A stretch of DNA of 23,492 bases. It comes from a virus. The translations under genes were made by a program, and so were the position numbers. Location: the IMG/VR virus record IMGVR_UViG_3300046733_000556, positions 1-23,492 of that record. The stretch is one strand, 5' to 3'. Below are positions 7,089-14,621 of the stretch, in pieces. Below the pieces are notes generated by a model. The model had not been told where the DNA came from. It did no database searches and saw only the letters and a list, made by a program, of their open reading frames with translations. Numbering within the stretch: the first letter of the stretch is position 1; every line of letters starts with the position of its first letter.

Positions 7089-8270
7089 TTATACAACAAA
7101 AAAATCATTGCGATTGCGCCATCTTGAATAAACACAATATCGTATTGAATCCATCAAGTGATCCGCTTGATTTGCTTTTGGTTTATTAATAATCGTGCCA
7201 TCTTTTAATTCATCAAAAACATACGATTGCTGTTCTTTTAAAATGTTAATTGATTCCTCACTAACATAAATATCAAACTCTTTTAATAAGCTAATACCAG
7301 CGTTAATACTACCGGCACCCTTTATGGCTGGTTTTGCCCATATACTCATTTGCTTTAATTCCTCAATACTCTTTGGCTCGGCACTATCACAATAACAAAT
7401 GAAATCATCTAATTTTTCTTTTTTTAAGAATTGTGCAATATCCCTATTTGTCATTCCCTTTTTATATAATAACTCATGTATGTATAAATTATTATTATGC
7501 CTACTAACTTTAACAATTGCCAAACTATCTTGAGAGAATCCAAAATCAATACCAATAACCTCATCATCTAATTCTGGGAAATCTTTATAAGGAATGTAAT
7601 TCCAATTCTTAAATATTTGCTTTTCACTAAATACCGCTCTTTGGCCCTCTCCATACACCCTCCAATAATCTGGATCTCTTTCCCTTATCCTTTCAATTTC
7701 ATCAACTAATTCTTTAGGCAAAAACTTATTATCCTTGTATGTTGATATAAATAATGCAGCATCATCCCTCTCGGCTAAATCATAAAGATAATGGACAGGA
7801 TCTGATGGATTGAAATCAATATAAACCTTTTTTCTGGTTCGCATTACCAATTGTTGGTAATCCTCAAAGAATAATTCATTACCCTCATTAATCCATAATA
7901 TATCCCTAGCGGATCCCCTTATTTTCTGCGCATCATCAGCACTGAACATTTCTAATGTATGGCCATTAAAATCAAATGTGTTTTCTGACTTATTATGAAC
8001 GCCATTCCAATAGATACCTAATTGCTTTGATATATGTAAAAAATCTCTTAAAACTGACCTTTTGAGTGCTGGTAGTGTTTTTCTAACTATTGATATTGTT
8101 AATGGATTCTTTTCGGTAGTCATTAAGTATAAACAATATTGCATCAATGACCAGGATTTGCCGGATCTTGTACCGCCTTGAAATATATTTAATCTTTTTT
8201 CTGAGTTAACCGCCTGGTAAAATTGTTTATTGCAATACTCAGTTACTTTTTGTCTTTGGCTGGTGTCCAT
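7089..8270 (-). CDS. terL: Terminase large subunit
   Basis: The 393-residue packaging motor, which translocates and cuts DNA at the portal. The ATPase part has Walker A at residues 32-39 (GGTRSGKS), Walker B with the catalytic acid at 124-132 (ILWINEGNE) and a coupling segment IDFNPSDP at 151-158. The RNase H-like nuclease part has Asp242 (GIDFGF), Asp295 (CYCDSAEP) and Asp370/Asp374 (QADHLMDSIRY). The length is normal. The gene overlaps the small subunit by 28 bases and precedes the portal, the classic order. All motifs needed for activity are present. Confidence 0.96.
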   Translation of the reverse strand: MDTSQRQKVTEYCNKQFYQAVNSEKRLNIFQGGTRSGKSWSLMQYCLYLMTTEKNPLTISIVRKTLPALKRSVLRDFLHISKQLGIYWNGVHNKSENTFDFNGHTLEMFSADDAQKIRGSARDILWINEGNELFFEDYQQLVMRTRKKVYIDFNPSDPVHYLYDLAERDDAALFISTYKDNKFLPKELVDEIERIRERDPDYWRVYGEGQRAVFSEKQIFKNWNYIPYKDFPELDDEVIGIDFGFSQDSLAIVKVSRHNNNLYIHELLYKKGMTNRDIAQFLKKEKLDDFICYCDSAEPKSIEELKQMSIWAKPAIKGAGSINAGISLLKEFDIYVSEESINILKEQQSYVFDELKDGTIINKPKANQADHLMDSIRYCVYSRWRNRNDFFVV

Positions 8271-8602
8271 TCAATTAGTTTGCTTTCAATAGTGCTATCG
8301 TGTTGAATCTCTTGCCTTTCGATATACCCTCTTTTTTTTCCTTTTGTTTTTAATAAAAATATTGTTGCTGTAACATTACCCTCTTGTATTTGTTTATGTA
8401 ATTGACTTTCAGCAAAATCCAAAGTAATATCCTCAATAGATTTAACCTCAGCCGCATACTTAGGATCATTCTTTAACCAATTATAATGTGTTTGTCTATT
8501 GATGCCAACTGTTCTAACAGCTGTTGTAACAACTGATAAACTTTTTTCTAATGCCTGGAGCATTAATCTTTTTTTATGTGTCGATACTTGCCTATTTGCC
8601 AT
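8243..8602 (-). CDS. terS: Terminase small subunit
   Basis: A 119-residue DNA-recognition subunit that would bind the packaging start site and deliver it to the large subunit. The N-terminal part is a helix-turn-helix (VVTTAVRTVGINRQTHYNWL, residues about 24-43). It is followed by the oligomerisation helices and the ATIFLLKTKGKKRGYIER motif typical of HTH-type small terminases. The 3' end overlaps terL by 28 bases. A terminator lies 21 bases upstream and a TATTTTTG box just 5 bases before the ATG, so this gene begins a new transcription unit with a very short or absent leader. Confidence 0.88.
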   Translation of the reverse strand: MANRQVSTHKKRLMLQALEKSLSVVTTAVRTVGINRQTHYNWLKNDPKYAAEVKSIEDITLDFAESQLHKQIQEGNVTATIFLLKTKGKKRGYIERQEIQHDSTIESKLIEWTPAKDKK

Positions 8603-8606
8603 TTAA

Positions 8607-8614
8607 CAAAAATA
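8607..8614 (-). promoter_or_regulatory. Candidate -7 box for the packaging operon
   Basis: TATTTTTG on the minus strand lies between the terminator at 8615-8646 and the terS start codon and fits TAnnTTTG. No convincing -33 element is visible. If used, the transcript would be essentially leaderless. Confidence 0.3.
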
Positions 8615-8646
8615 CATAAAAAAAAGGGAGTTGTGAAACCCCCTTT
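8615..8646 (-). terminator. Intrinsic terminator closing the replication operon
   Basis: A 10-bp stem AAAGGGGGTT / AACTCCCTTT (one G-T pair; arms at 8637-8646 and 8623-8632) with a 4-base loop is followed on the minus strand by an eight-T run. It lies between the methyltransferase and terS and separates the replication and packaging units. Confidence 0.88.
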
Positions 8647-8650
8647 AATT

Positions 8651-8691
8651 ACCTAATGCCAATAGCTCCCGCCTGGCTTCTTACGTTAGGT
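8651..8691 (-). repeat. Interrupted inverted repeat at the 3' end of the methyltransferase gene
   Basis: ACCTAA (8651-8656) pairs with TTAGGT (8686-8691), and GCCA (8658-8661) with TGGC (8674-8677), giving a bulged hairpin that includes the methyltransferase stop codon and sits directly before the operon terminator. It has no T run of its own. It may protect the mRNA 3' end, or it may be chance. Confidence 0.4.
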
Positions 8692-9831
8692 TTTTATATA
8701 TTCTTTTCCATTTATTTTAATACTTAGTTTGGAATCTAGCTTTAACATTCTATCAATAATTACTTGGCAATACCTAGGGTCAAGTTCCATGCCGTAACAT
8801 TTCTTTTTAAGTTGATGAGCTGCTACCATACAAACTCCACTTCCTAAAAAATAATCTAATATTAAATTAGCTTCTGAATAGTACTCCTTAATACAATAAT
8901 TAACTAATTCTATTGGTTTTTGTGTTGCGTGTACTCTTTTTTCTCCTCTTTCAGAATCTTTCAACATTCCTTTCCATAAGTGCCTAAATATTCTTATTGA
9001 TTTTTTATCTGATTTTATCCAAGCTAATTCACAATCAGAATTATAATCTCTTTGATTCTCTTCAACTCTTTTGTCCCAAACTAACCAATTTGCACTTTGT
9101 GGTAATGAATGACAATAATAATTTGCTCCAAACCAAACTTGAATTTTTATATCTTGATTTATAGATTGATTGAAAGCTTCAATAGCATATTGAATTGTAT
9201 CGTCTTTAAACGATGGTAAATTATTTCCTTTAGCTAGTCCGCCTCTTTTGCTTCTATCTCCTTTTTCATTTATTCCATAAGGAGGGTCAGTCCAAACCAT
9301 ATCAGCTTTCTCTCCATTCATTAGCTTTGCCACTTGGTCTGAATCTGTACTATCTCCACACAGTAAACGATGCTCTCCTATTTCTATTAAATCACCAAGA
9401 ACAACATCTACCTTTATTTGTTCTGGTTCGGTATAATCATCTTCTTCAGCTTCAAGTTGTATTTCATCAAACTCTGGTAAATTTAAACCCCAGTCATTTA
9501 ATTCTTTTACATCCCATTCATTTGCCAATATATCCCAATCCCAATCACCAAAGCCAACATTATCTTTAATTATAAACTCTTGTTTTTGTTTTTTGGTCCA
9601 ACCAATTGCCTTATGAATATAAATCTCAAATAAACCAGCTGATTGACACGCTTTTAATCTCATATTGCCACCTAAAACAATCATTTTTTCATCAACAATA
9701 ATTGGTCGTTTTTCCAACATTTCTGGAAACTCTTTAATTGATTTAACTAATTTTTTAAATTTAGAATCAACAACATATCGAGGATTATTTTTATTTTCTT
9801 TTACAAGTTTTATATTAACTTTTTCAATCAT
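8686..9831 (-). CDS. ParB/Srx-like domain fused to a DNA N4/N6 methyltransferase
   Basis: A 381-residue protein from the ATG at 9831 (MIEKVNIKLVKENKNNPRYV). An upstream in-frame ATG at 9903 is less likely, because it would lie 80 bases inside the preceding gene and add residues outside the ParB fold. Residues 1-95 are a ParB-type domain (NPRYV, RPIIVDEKMIVLGGNMRLKA). The methyltransferase follows, with DPPY at 182-185, HATQKP at 301-306 and the AdoMet-binding DYFLGSG at 326-332. This DPPY-before-FxGxG order fits the beta group of N6-adenine/N4-cytosine enzymes. No restriction partner is adjacent, so it is probably an orphan methylase that protects phage DNA or marks a regulatory site. The target sequence cannot be read from the protein. 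Confidence 0.9.
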   Translation of the reverse strand: MIEKVNIKLVKENKNNPRYVVDSKFKKLVKSIKEFPEMLEKRPIIVDEKMIVLGGNMRLKACQSAGLFEIYIHKAIGWTKKQKQEFIIKDNVGFGDWDWDILANEWDVKELNDWGLNLPEFDEIQLEAEEDDYTEPEQIKVDVVLGDLIEIGEHRLLCGDSTDSDQVAKLMNGEKADMVWTDPPYGINEKGDRSKRGGLAKGNNLPSFKDDTIQYAIEAFNQSINQDIKIQVWFGANYYCHSLPQSANWLVWDKRVEENQRDYNSDCELAWIKSDKKSIRIFRHLWKGMLKDSERGEKRVHATQKPIELVNYCIKEYYSEANLILDYFLGSGVCMVAAHQLKKKCYGMELDPRYCQVIIDRMLKLDSKLSIKINGKEYIKT

Positions 9832-10039
9832 TTTTAGTTTTTTTATTGTACAAATATAAATACAAATCCCATATTTTATCACTTGCATATTTTTGATATG
9901 CATAAGTTTTAGGTGATCTAATTAATTGGCCATCATCATTTATTTCAACATAACATTTTTTTTTGCCTTTAATCGGAACTATATAAACTTTTATATTGTT
10001 TTCTAAACACCAGGATTGAGCTTTTAAATATTTATTCAT
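9824..10039 (-). CDS. Small protein of unknown function (71 aa)
   Basis: Starts in an ATGA overlap with the preceding MazG-like gene and ends 8 bases inside the ParB-methyltransferase gene, so it is coupled to both. The protein is basic in the middle (PIKGKKKCYVEI) and tyrosine-rich towards the end (YAYQKYASDKIWDLYLYLYN). No family is recognised. A small accessory role in the replication or modification operon is all that can be inferred. Confidence 0.6.
   Translation of the reverse strand: MNKYLKAQSWCLENNIKVYIVPIKGKKKCYVEINDDGQLIRSPKTYAYQKYASDKIWDLYLYLYNKKTKND
9850..9857 (-). promoter_or_regulatory. Possible -7 box before the methyltransferase
   Basis: TATATTTG on the minus strand lies 19 bases before the methyltransferase start, inside the end of the preceding gene, and fits TAnnTTTG. 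No -33 element is seen. Confidence 0.22.
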
Positions 10040-10401
10040 TCTGTGCCGGATATTATATCTTTTAAATTAGGATCTAAATCTAACAATAATTTTTTATTAT
10101 TCTCAACAATCATTGCGAACCCTAAGAATAGGTAATTTAAAGCGTCTGCATAACGACTATCTATTGGCTCGGCTTGATGCATGTTTGGATCACCAGAATG
10201 GCTTAAAATGGCTTGTATATGCTTATTAAAGAACACCGCCCAAACCTCCATTGGCTCAATACCTATGACTTTTGCTGTTTGTTTAAAATTATTTAATACA
10301 TCAATACTTTTGTTTGTATATTCTGGTTGCTTAGCATCCATAATATCTTGAGCTTTGTCTAAGATAAATTTTTTAGTTTGTAAAAATTCTTTTTGATTCA
10401 T
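10036..10401 (-). CDS. MazG-like / all-alpha NTP pyrophosphohydrolase-related phage protein
   Basis: A 121-residue, all-helical protein. The pattern YTNKSIDVLNNFKQTAKVIG, then VWAVFFNKHIQAIL, then EPIDSRYADALNYLFLG matches phage proteins of the DUF1599/DUF6378 type, which are related to MazG-like nucleotide pyrophosphohydrolases. The acidic residues near Glu28, Asp35 and in SRYADALNY could bind metal and nucleotide, but the full EExxED motif of true MazG is not obvious. It follows the primase-helicase by 23 bases and overlaps the next gene by ATGA. A role in nucleotide-pool control or DNA modification is inferred from family and neighbours. Confidence 0.6.
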   Translation of the reverse strand: MNQKEFLQTKKFILDKAQDIMDAKQPEYTNKSIDVLNNFKQTAKVIGIEPMEVWAVFFNKHIQAILSHSGDPNMHQAEPIDSRYADALNYLFLGFAMIVENNKKLLLDLDPNLKDIISGTE

Positions 10402-10424
10402 GTTATTTTTATGTTATTTATATG

Positions 10425-12104
10425 TTAAAATGGCACATTATCTTTTATTACTTGTATTTTCTTTTCGCCTTGATATATCTCTTTATAAATTCCCCCATTA
10501 TCAAAATCTGGTGCAATTTCAAAATCACCTAGCTGCCCATTCTCTTTCCTTTTAACCTTTTCCACATGAACCCTTACCACATCACTTTTGTATTTAGTTT
10601 TTTGTCCTATGCATCTATATGCAATCAAACCATTATATGCCTTATTAAAAAAATCAGCACTACCAGAAATATCATATAATGTTGGTTTTTTATAAACACC
10701 ACCCTCACTTTCTATTTTCCTAGGGTGTGCCACTAAGAATAAATGAGTATTTGTTTGCTGACAAAACTGAGTTATCTGGCTAAGTATTTTACCTATATAA
10801 CTATGATCTCTTTGGGCTGAATGATCAAGCATATTCCATGGATCTATCACACAAACATTGATACCCTTTTGAAATACAAGCTCTTTAAATGCATTTAAAA
10901 TTCCTTTTAGAGTTAAGTTTTCTAAATCAATTTTAATCCAAAAAAAATGATCCTCAATAAAATCTTTAGTATTGTTTAAATCATCACTATTACAATTCTT
11001 TTCATTTAATTTATTTGCTATTCTTTTAATATGGCCCTCGTAAGGGAATGATTCTGGTGAAAACATAGCACATCTAAAGTCATGTTTAGTGGCTAAGTTG
11101 CATAAAATTTGATCCAATATATCTGATTTACCACTATTTGGAATACCACTTACAACTGTCCATTCACCAAATGCCATTTTAAAAAAATCATCAGATCCTG
11201 GCAATCCAATAGAATAATTAGTTATGCCATTTTCATTAAAATTCAATACATCTTGCCAAATATTATCTAAGTTTAAAACACCCTCTAAAGGAAAGTTCTT
11301 AGCTTCTTTAATAATATTTCTAAGCGTTTCGCCACCCTTACTAATTAAGACCTCATTAGCATCCTTATAATCGCCAAATTCAACATATTTGCATTTATAT
11401 TTTCCAAACCGCCTAGCCAGTTCATTTCTTAACTGTAATCCAGCATCATCATTATCAGTACATAAAATAATTTCTTTTTTATCTTTAAAAAATTCCCAGC
11501 AATTATCCAAATACTCTAATTTTTGTGAACCTTTACTGGCTCCATTTGGAACCGAACAAACACTATACAAACCAGATTCATGCAAACTAAGCGCATCCAT
11601 TTCGCCCTCAACGATATAACATTTATCAGAATCTTTTACATTATCAATGCCATAAAATATTAATTCAGCTCCAGAAACTAATTTAAAATTCTTTTGGCCA
11701 TCTCGATATTTAACATTGATAACCTCACTAGATCTGTAATAATTAAAATTTATACAACGCCTTTTGGCTTGAACTTGCGGCATGTATTCAAGTGATTCAC
11801 CAATTTTCCAATGAACTAAAGTTGGCTCAGTTATGCCTCTAGTGAGAAACCATTTAATTACTTTGTCATTTAAATTACAGTTAACTTTTGGTGGTAAAAC
11901 ATAATCGATTTTTTGTTTAAATTTAACATTGCCACCCCACCCACAATTATGACAATTATATAAACCCTCATCTATATTCACCGATAAACAATCATCTCTT
12001 TTATTTTTTCTAGTGTGGGAACACTTAGGGCATTTAGTTTTAACCGATCCATTGGAACGCTTTAAGATAATGCCAAGAGCCAACAAGTCATGATAGTGAT
12101 TCAT
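10425..12104 (-). CDS. Bifunctional DNA primase-helicase (T7 gp4-like)
   Basis: A 559-residue replication enzyme. The zinc-binding domain has CPKC at 25-28 and CHNC at 51-54. The TOPRIM primase core has Glu166 in IVEGEMDAL and Asp217/Asp219 in CTDNDDAG. The RecA-like hexameric helicase follows, with Walker A GIPNSGKS at 320-327, a catalytic Glu in PESFPYE near 351, Walker B VCVIDPWN near 417-424 and a LFLVAHPRK motif near 455-463. The order zinc finger, TOPRIM, helicase is that of T7 gp4 and Twinkle, so one protein can unwind the fork and prime the lagging strand. It lies downstream of the initiator gene. All expected motifs are present. Confidence 0.93.
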   Translation of the reverse strand: MNHYHDLLALGIILKRSNGSVKTKCPKCSHTRKNKRDDCLSVNIDEGLYNCHNCGWGGNVKFKQKIDYVLPPKVNCNLNDKVIKWFLTRGITEPTLVHWKIGESLEYMPQVQAKRRCINFNYYRSSEVINVKYRDGQKNFKLVSGAELIFYGIDNVKDSDKCYIVEGEMDALSLHESGLYSVCSVPNGASKGSQKLEYLDNCWEFFKDKKEIILCTDNDDAGLQLRNELARRFGKYKCKYVEFGDYKDANEVLISKGGETLRNIIKEAKNFPLEGVLNLDNIWQDVLNFNENGITNYSIGLPGSDDFFKMAFGEWTVVSGIPNSGKSDILDQILCNLATKHDFRCAMFSPESFPYEGHIKRIANKLNEKNCNSDDLNNTKDFIEDHFFWIKIDLENLTLKGILNAFKELVFQKGINVCVIDPWNMLDHSAQRDHSYIGKILSQITQFCQQTNTHLFLVAHPRKIESEGGVYKKPTLYDISGSADFFNKAYNGLIAYRCIGQKTKYKSDVVRVHVEKVKRKENGQLGDFEIAPDFDNGGIYKEIYQGEKKIQVIKDNVPF

Positions 12105-12139
12105 AAATAATAAATTTCTTTAAATATAAAAAAATTCTT

Positions 12140-12652
12140 TTAAAAATTAAGTAAAAAATTTAATTCTTTGTAACTTAATAAGTTTTCTTTTTCAATAACA
12201 TAGGCCTCAACTCTAGTCATTCTTAGATTTTTGTCTTGAAAAATTATATTGTTTAAAGTAAATCCCTCAAAAATATATTTTGGATAATTACTAGTAAATA
12301 AGGCAAATATTTTGCAATCACTTTTAGCATATTTAGGAATCATTAGGGGATGATTTTTTTTTCTATTTACTTTTATATCAACGCTTAATCCATTCCAATT
12401 GGCATCATAATCATCGGTCTTTAATTCTTTTGATGTGTTATGGATTTTAAAATCTGGATATAAATTAAATTCCCTACAAAATATAAACTCGCCACCAAAT
12501 CCAGCAATATTTAAATCTAAACTAGATTTTTTATTAACTGTTTTGTGGCCATCCCAACCGGTTTTAATTTTATTATATTGCCTTTGCATGGCGCATAATT
12601 CAACAATCTTTTGTTCACTTTCATCCAAAGTATATATTTTATTAATTTCCAT
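12140..12652 (-). CDS. PD-(D/E)XK-like nuclease of unknown role
   Basis: A 170-residue protein from the ATG at 12652; a TTG six bases earlier is a weaker alternative. The middle carries a likely nuclease core: Glu55 in GFGGEFIFCREF, an acidic DDYDANWNG segment near 80-88, and Asp92-x-Lys94 in LSVDIKVNRKK. This is the E...D-x-K layout of restriction-enzyme-like folds. The start lies 11 bases inside the end of the initiator gene, and the primase-helicase follows 35 bases on. A nuclease placed between initiator and primase suggests a role in replication, recombination or host-DNA attack, but no specific family is recognised. Confidence 0.6.
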   Translation of the reverse strand: MEINKIYTLDESEQKIVELCAMQRQYNKIKTGWDGHKTVNKKSSLDLNIAGFGGEFIFCREFNLYPDFKIHNTSKELKTDDYDANWNGLSVDIKVNRKKNHPLMIPKYAKSDCKIFALFTSNYPKYIFEGFTLNNIIFQDKNLRMTRVEAYVIEKENLLSYKELNFLLNF

Positions 12653-13499
12653 TGCCAATAAAATCTTTTAATACTTGAATTTCAACATTGTTCAATATTT
12701 GACTTATATTAAATTCATTAAGTTTGTTAGTTTTGGTTATTGCACCCAATCTTTTTTTGCCATCCGGATCTAAATAAATAACATATTTTTTTATGCCTTT
12801 AATTTTATAAAAGCATTTTGGTTTATTTTGCTTTTTATAATTTTCCATAAATCGATGAATAAACATAATGCCATTTTTATCATGATTTCTTAATTTTAAA
12901 AGCGTTAAAAAATTATCTTTCCAAAACTCATCATTTCTTATATGCTTAACCGATAGGTAAATATCATTCAAATCGTATTTATCAATCCTAACACATCGTT
13001 CAATACATTCAAACCATCTTTGTTTTTGAATATCAGTTTTTGGGCGATACCTTAAATCAAATAAATCAACAAAGTGAGGAAATGCTTTTTGTATTTTCTC
13101 ACTTTGGGTAATATTACTTTTATTGTTATTATTATATATATTAATATTACTTTGTGGCGGATTTTCCGACATCGGTTTTTTCCGACATCGGTTTTTCCGC
13201 TTTCGGTTAGCTTTTAAAATATAGTTGTAACCTTTAAATTTTCCTTTGTCAGTAACCTTTTGCCTTTCTAAATAACCCAAATCAATCAATTCTTTTATCT
13301 TAGCTCTAATGGCATCTTTGCCCTCTTTAAAATGACCACATATAAATTCAATTGTAATATCTTGGTCGGCTGTATGTGAAAATAAATAAGAATAAAGACC
13401 AGTGGCACCAATAGAAATGCCTTTATCCCTAAAAATATAGCTAGGAACTATATTAAAATTATCAAATTTTTTAGGTTTTAGAATCTTATTGTATTTCAT
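12642..13499 (-). CDS. Winged-helix replication initiator-like protein
   Basis: A 285-residue protein. Residues 28-97 read as a winged helix-turn-helix (GATGLYSYLF ... EFICGHFKEGKDAIRAKIKE, LGYLERQKVTDKGKFKGYNY), the arrangement of phage and plasmid initiators of the lambda O / RepA / DnaD type. Residues 97-135 are a basic, then Asn-rich linker with no stable fold. The C-terminal half is helical and basic. The gene lies with the DnaA-like protein upstream and the primase-helicase downstream. The DNA encoding the linker contains three iteron-like dyads beside an AT-rich tract, as at the lambda origin inside gene O. The initiator role is inferred from fold, context and this repeat. Confidence 0.72.
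   Translation of the reverse strand: MKYNKILKPKKFDNFNIVPSYIFRDKGISIGATGLYSYLFSHTADQDITIEFICGHFKEGKDAIRAKIKELIDLGYLERQKVTDKGKFKGYNYILKANRKRKNRCRKKPMSENPPQSNINIYNNNNKSNITQSEKIQKAFPHFVDLFDLRYRPKTDIQKQRWFECIERCVRIDKYDLNDIYLSVKHIRNDEFWKDNFLTLLKLRNHDKNGIMFIHRFMENYKKQNKPKCFYKIKGIKKYVIYLDPDGKKRLGAITKTNKLNEFNISQILNNVEIQVLKDFIGNGN
13109..13150. other. AT-rich tract next to the iterons (candidate DNA unwinding element)
   Basis: Only about three G/C bases occur in these 42 positions, which include a TATATATA core. The tract directly follows the iteron-like dyads inside the initiator gene. It encodes the Asn-rich linker, so composition is partly set by coding. Its placement matches the AT-rich region beside the lambda iterons. 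Confidence 0.4.
13162..13207 (-). repeat. Three iteron-like dyad repeats inside the initiator gene (candidate origin)
   Basis: On the minus strand ACCGATGTCGGAAAA occurs twice (cores at 13166-13175 and 13182-13191), with a diverged copy ACCGAAAGCGGAAAA (core 13197-13206). Each core is a dyad, CCGA-TG-TCGG in the exact copies. Core spacings are 16 and 15 bases, so the copies are read in different frames (NRKRK, NRCRK, KPMSEN). The DNA is repeated while the peptide is not, which points to a protein-binding site. Confidence 0.55.
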
Positions 13500-13522
13500 A
13501 AATAAGCCGCTAAGTAATAAAT

Positions 13523-13780
13523 TTATTCTTTGTCAACCAAACCTTTGACTTGATCACAAAAATCCCTAAGTTCTCGAAAAGTATCAAAAAATTGATTATA
13601 TGTTATTTCCTCATCTTCGTATAAGTACCATAAAAAATCCATTAACAAATCAAATTCCGGTTCATTTGCCTCACCAATGTATTTATAAGCATATTTAAAA
13701 TCATCAGAGCTTGTTTGTGTCCATCTTACCCTTTGAGAATCTGGCTCAAAGTAAATTTTTTTAGTGCGATTAATTCCCAT
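13523..13780 (-). CDS. Acidic protein of unknown function (85 aa)
   Basis: Starts 11 bases inside the end of the VRR-NUC gene and ends 24 bases before the initiator gene. The N-terminus is basic and beta-like (IYFEPDSQRVRWTQTS). The rest is acidic and aromatic (EFDLLMDFLWYLYEDEEITY, FFDTFRELRDFCDQV), probably helical, and suited to protein contacts. No family is recognised. The position suggests an accessory factor of replication. Confidence 0.6.
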   Translation of the reverse strand: MGINRTKKIYFEPDSQRVRWTQTSSDDFKYAYKYIGEANEPEFDLLMDFLWYLYEDEEITYNQFFDTFRELRDFCDQVKGLVDKE

Positions 13781-14144
13781 TATTAAAATATTTATCTATT
13801 GTGTTGATACATTCATCCAAATTATTATGCCAAACAGCCACCCAATTAGCGTTTTCAAGCCATTTAAGCCACTTTTTTTGATTCTCTGTGGGTTTGTTAT
13901 ACCCAGCTTTTAATTCAATCGCTAAACCGCTTTTATTTAAGTTTGGTGTAAATATCATTAAATCCGGTATGCCTGGCTTAGTGCCTAAATATTTCATTTT
14001 ATATTGTTCAAATGGCGTTCTTTTACCCTCATTGGCTACATGAGTAAATAATGCTTTTGGATATTTTAAACTCAAATATTTCATTACTTGATTTTGCAAC
14101 ACATCCTCTTTTCCTAAATATTTAGCATAAGGGTTTCTTTTCAT
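13770..14144 (-). CDS. VRR-NUC domain nuclease
   Basis: A 124-residue, single-domain nuclease of the VRR-NUC group of the PD-(D/E)XK superfamily. Glu13 lies in the first helix (KEDVLQNQVMKYL), followed by THVANEGKR, GIPDLMIF with Asp61, and the AIELKAG motif with Glu77 and Lys79. An NQKKWLKWL helix around Gln89 follows, which completes the family pattern. Stand-alone phage VRR-NUC proteins of this size are known as structure-specific nucleases, probably acting on replication or recombination branches. It follows the DnaA-like gene by 28 bases. Confidence 0.9.
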   Translation of the reverse strand: MKRNPYAKYLGKEDVLQNQVMKYLSLKYPKALFTHVANEGKRTPFEQYKMKYLGTKPGIPDLMIFTPNLNKSGLAIELKAGYNKPTENQKKWLKWLENANWVAVWHNNLDECINTIDKYFNNGN

Positions 14145-14172
14145 AAAATTTTTTTACAAAATTAAAAAATAT

Positions 14173-14619
14173 TTAATCTGTATCGGCCATAATATAAATA
14201 ATTCTTTTCATTTCTTTGCAATCCGTTAATAAATTTCTATTTTTTTTAACCAAATCATCTAAGTTTTTTTTTAAAGAATCATTTTCAAATAATAAAATAT
14301 TATAATTATTTACAAGTGTGTTAAGATCCATTTGTTCTTTATTGATTCCAAGTAACTTATCTTTTTTAATTTGTAATTCATTATATTTTCTAGCAAAATA
14401 ATGATTGCTTTTTAACATATATGGCAATCCTTTAATTGCATTAATAACTGTTGCATGAGTTCTGTCAACAGATTGTGATATATTAGCCAGTGAATTATCA
14501 GTGTGCCTTTGGCATAACTCATAATAACACGCTCTAGCAAAAACATATTTAAACAATCTTGATCGTTTATTTATATTTAAATCAAAATGTTGCTCAACTA
14601 ATTTTTTAAATTTTTCCAT
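14173..14619 (-). CDS. DnaA domain-IV-like DNA-binding protein with coiled-coil tail
   Basis: A 148-residue protein. Residues 5-66 resemble the C-terminal DNA-binding domain of DnaA: VEQHFDLNINKRSR, an ARACYYELC helix and SLANISQSVDRTHATVINAI. The segment DRTHATV (52-58) corresponds to the DnaA signature around GGRDHTTV that contacts the DnaA box. No AAA+ ATPase domain is present. Residues 95-140 are a Leu/Asn/Lys-rich probable coiled coil (LLFENDSLKKNLDDLVKKNR), which may give dimers. The start lies 2 bases after the exonuclease stop. It may bind DnaA-box-like sites at the phage origin or compete with host DnaA. The domain call is good; the role is inferred. Confidence 0.72.
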   Translation of the reverse strand: MEKFKKLVEQHFDLNINKRSRLFKYVFARACYYELCQRHTDNSLANISQSVDRTHATVINAIKGLPYMLKSNHYFARKYNELQIKKDKLLGINKEQMDLNTLVNNYNILLFENDSLKKNLDDLVKKNRNLLTDCKEMKRIIYIMADTD

Positions 14620-14621
14620 AA

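Noticed and set aside
9327-9569. An 80-codon plus-strand open frame
   Set aside because: It is antisense to the ParB-methyltransferase, is almost all Leu, His and Pro, and is a shadow of the coding strand.
9832-9903. The longer methyltransferase start at 9903
   Set aside because: It would extend deep into the preceding gene and add 24 residues with no counterpart in the ParB-type domain; the ATG at 9831 gives the usual N-terminus.
13162-13207. A peptide repeat in the initiator linker
   Set aside because: The copies are spaced 16 and 15 bases and are read in different frames, so the protein is not repeated; the signal is in the DNA.
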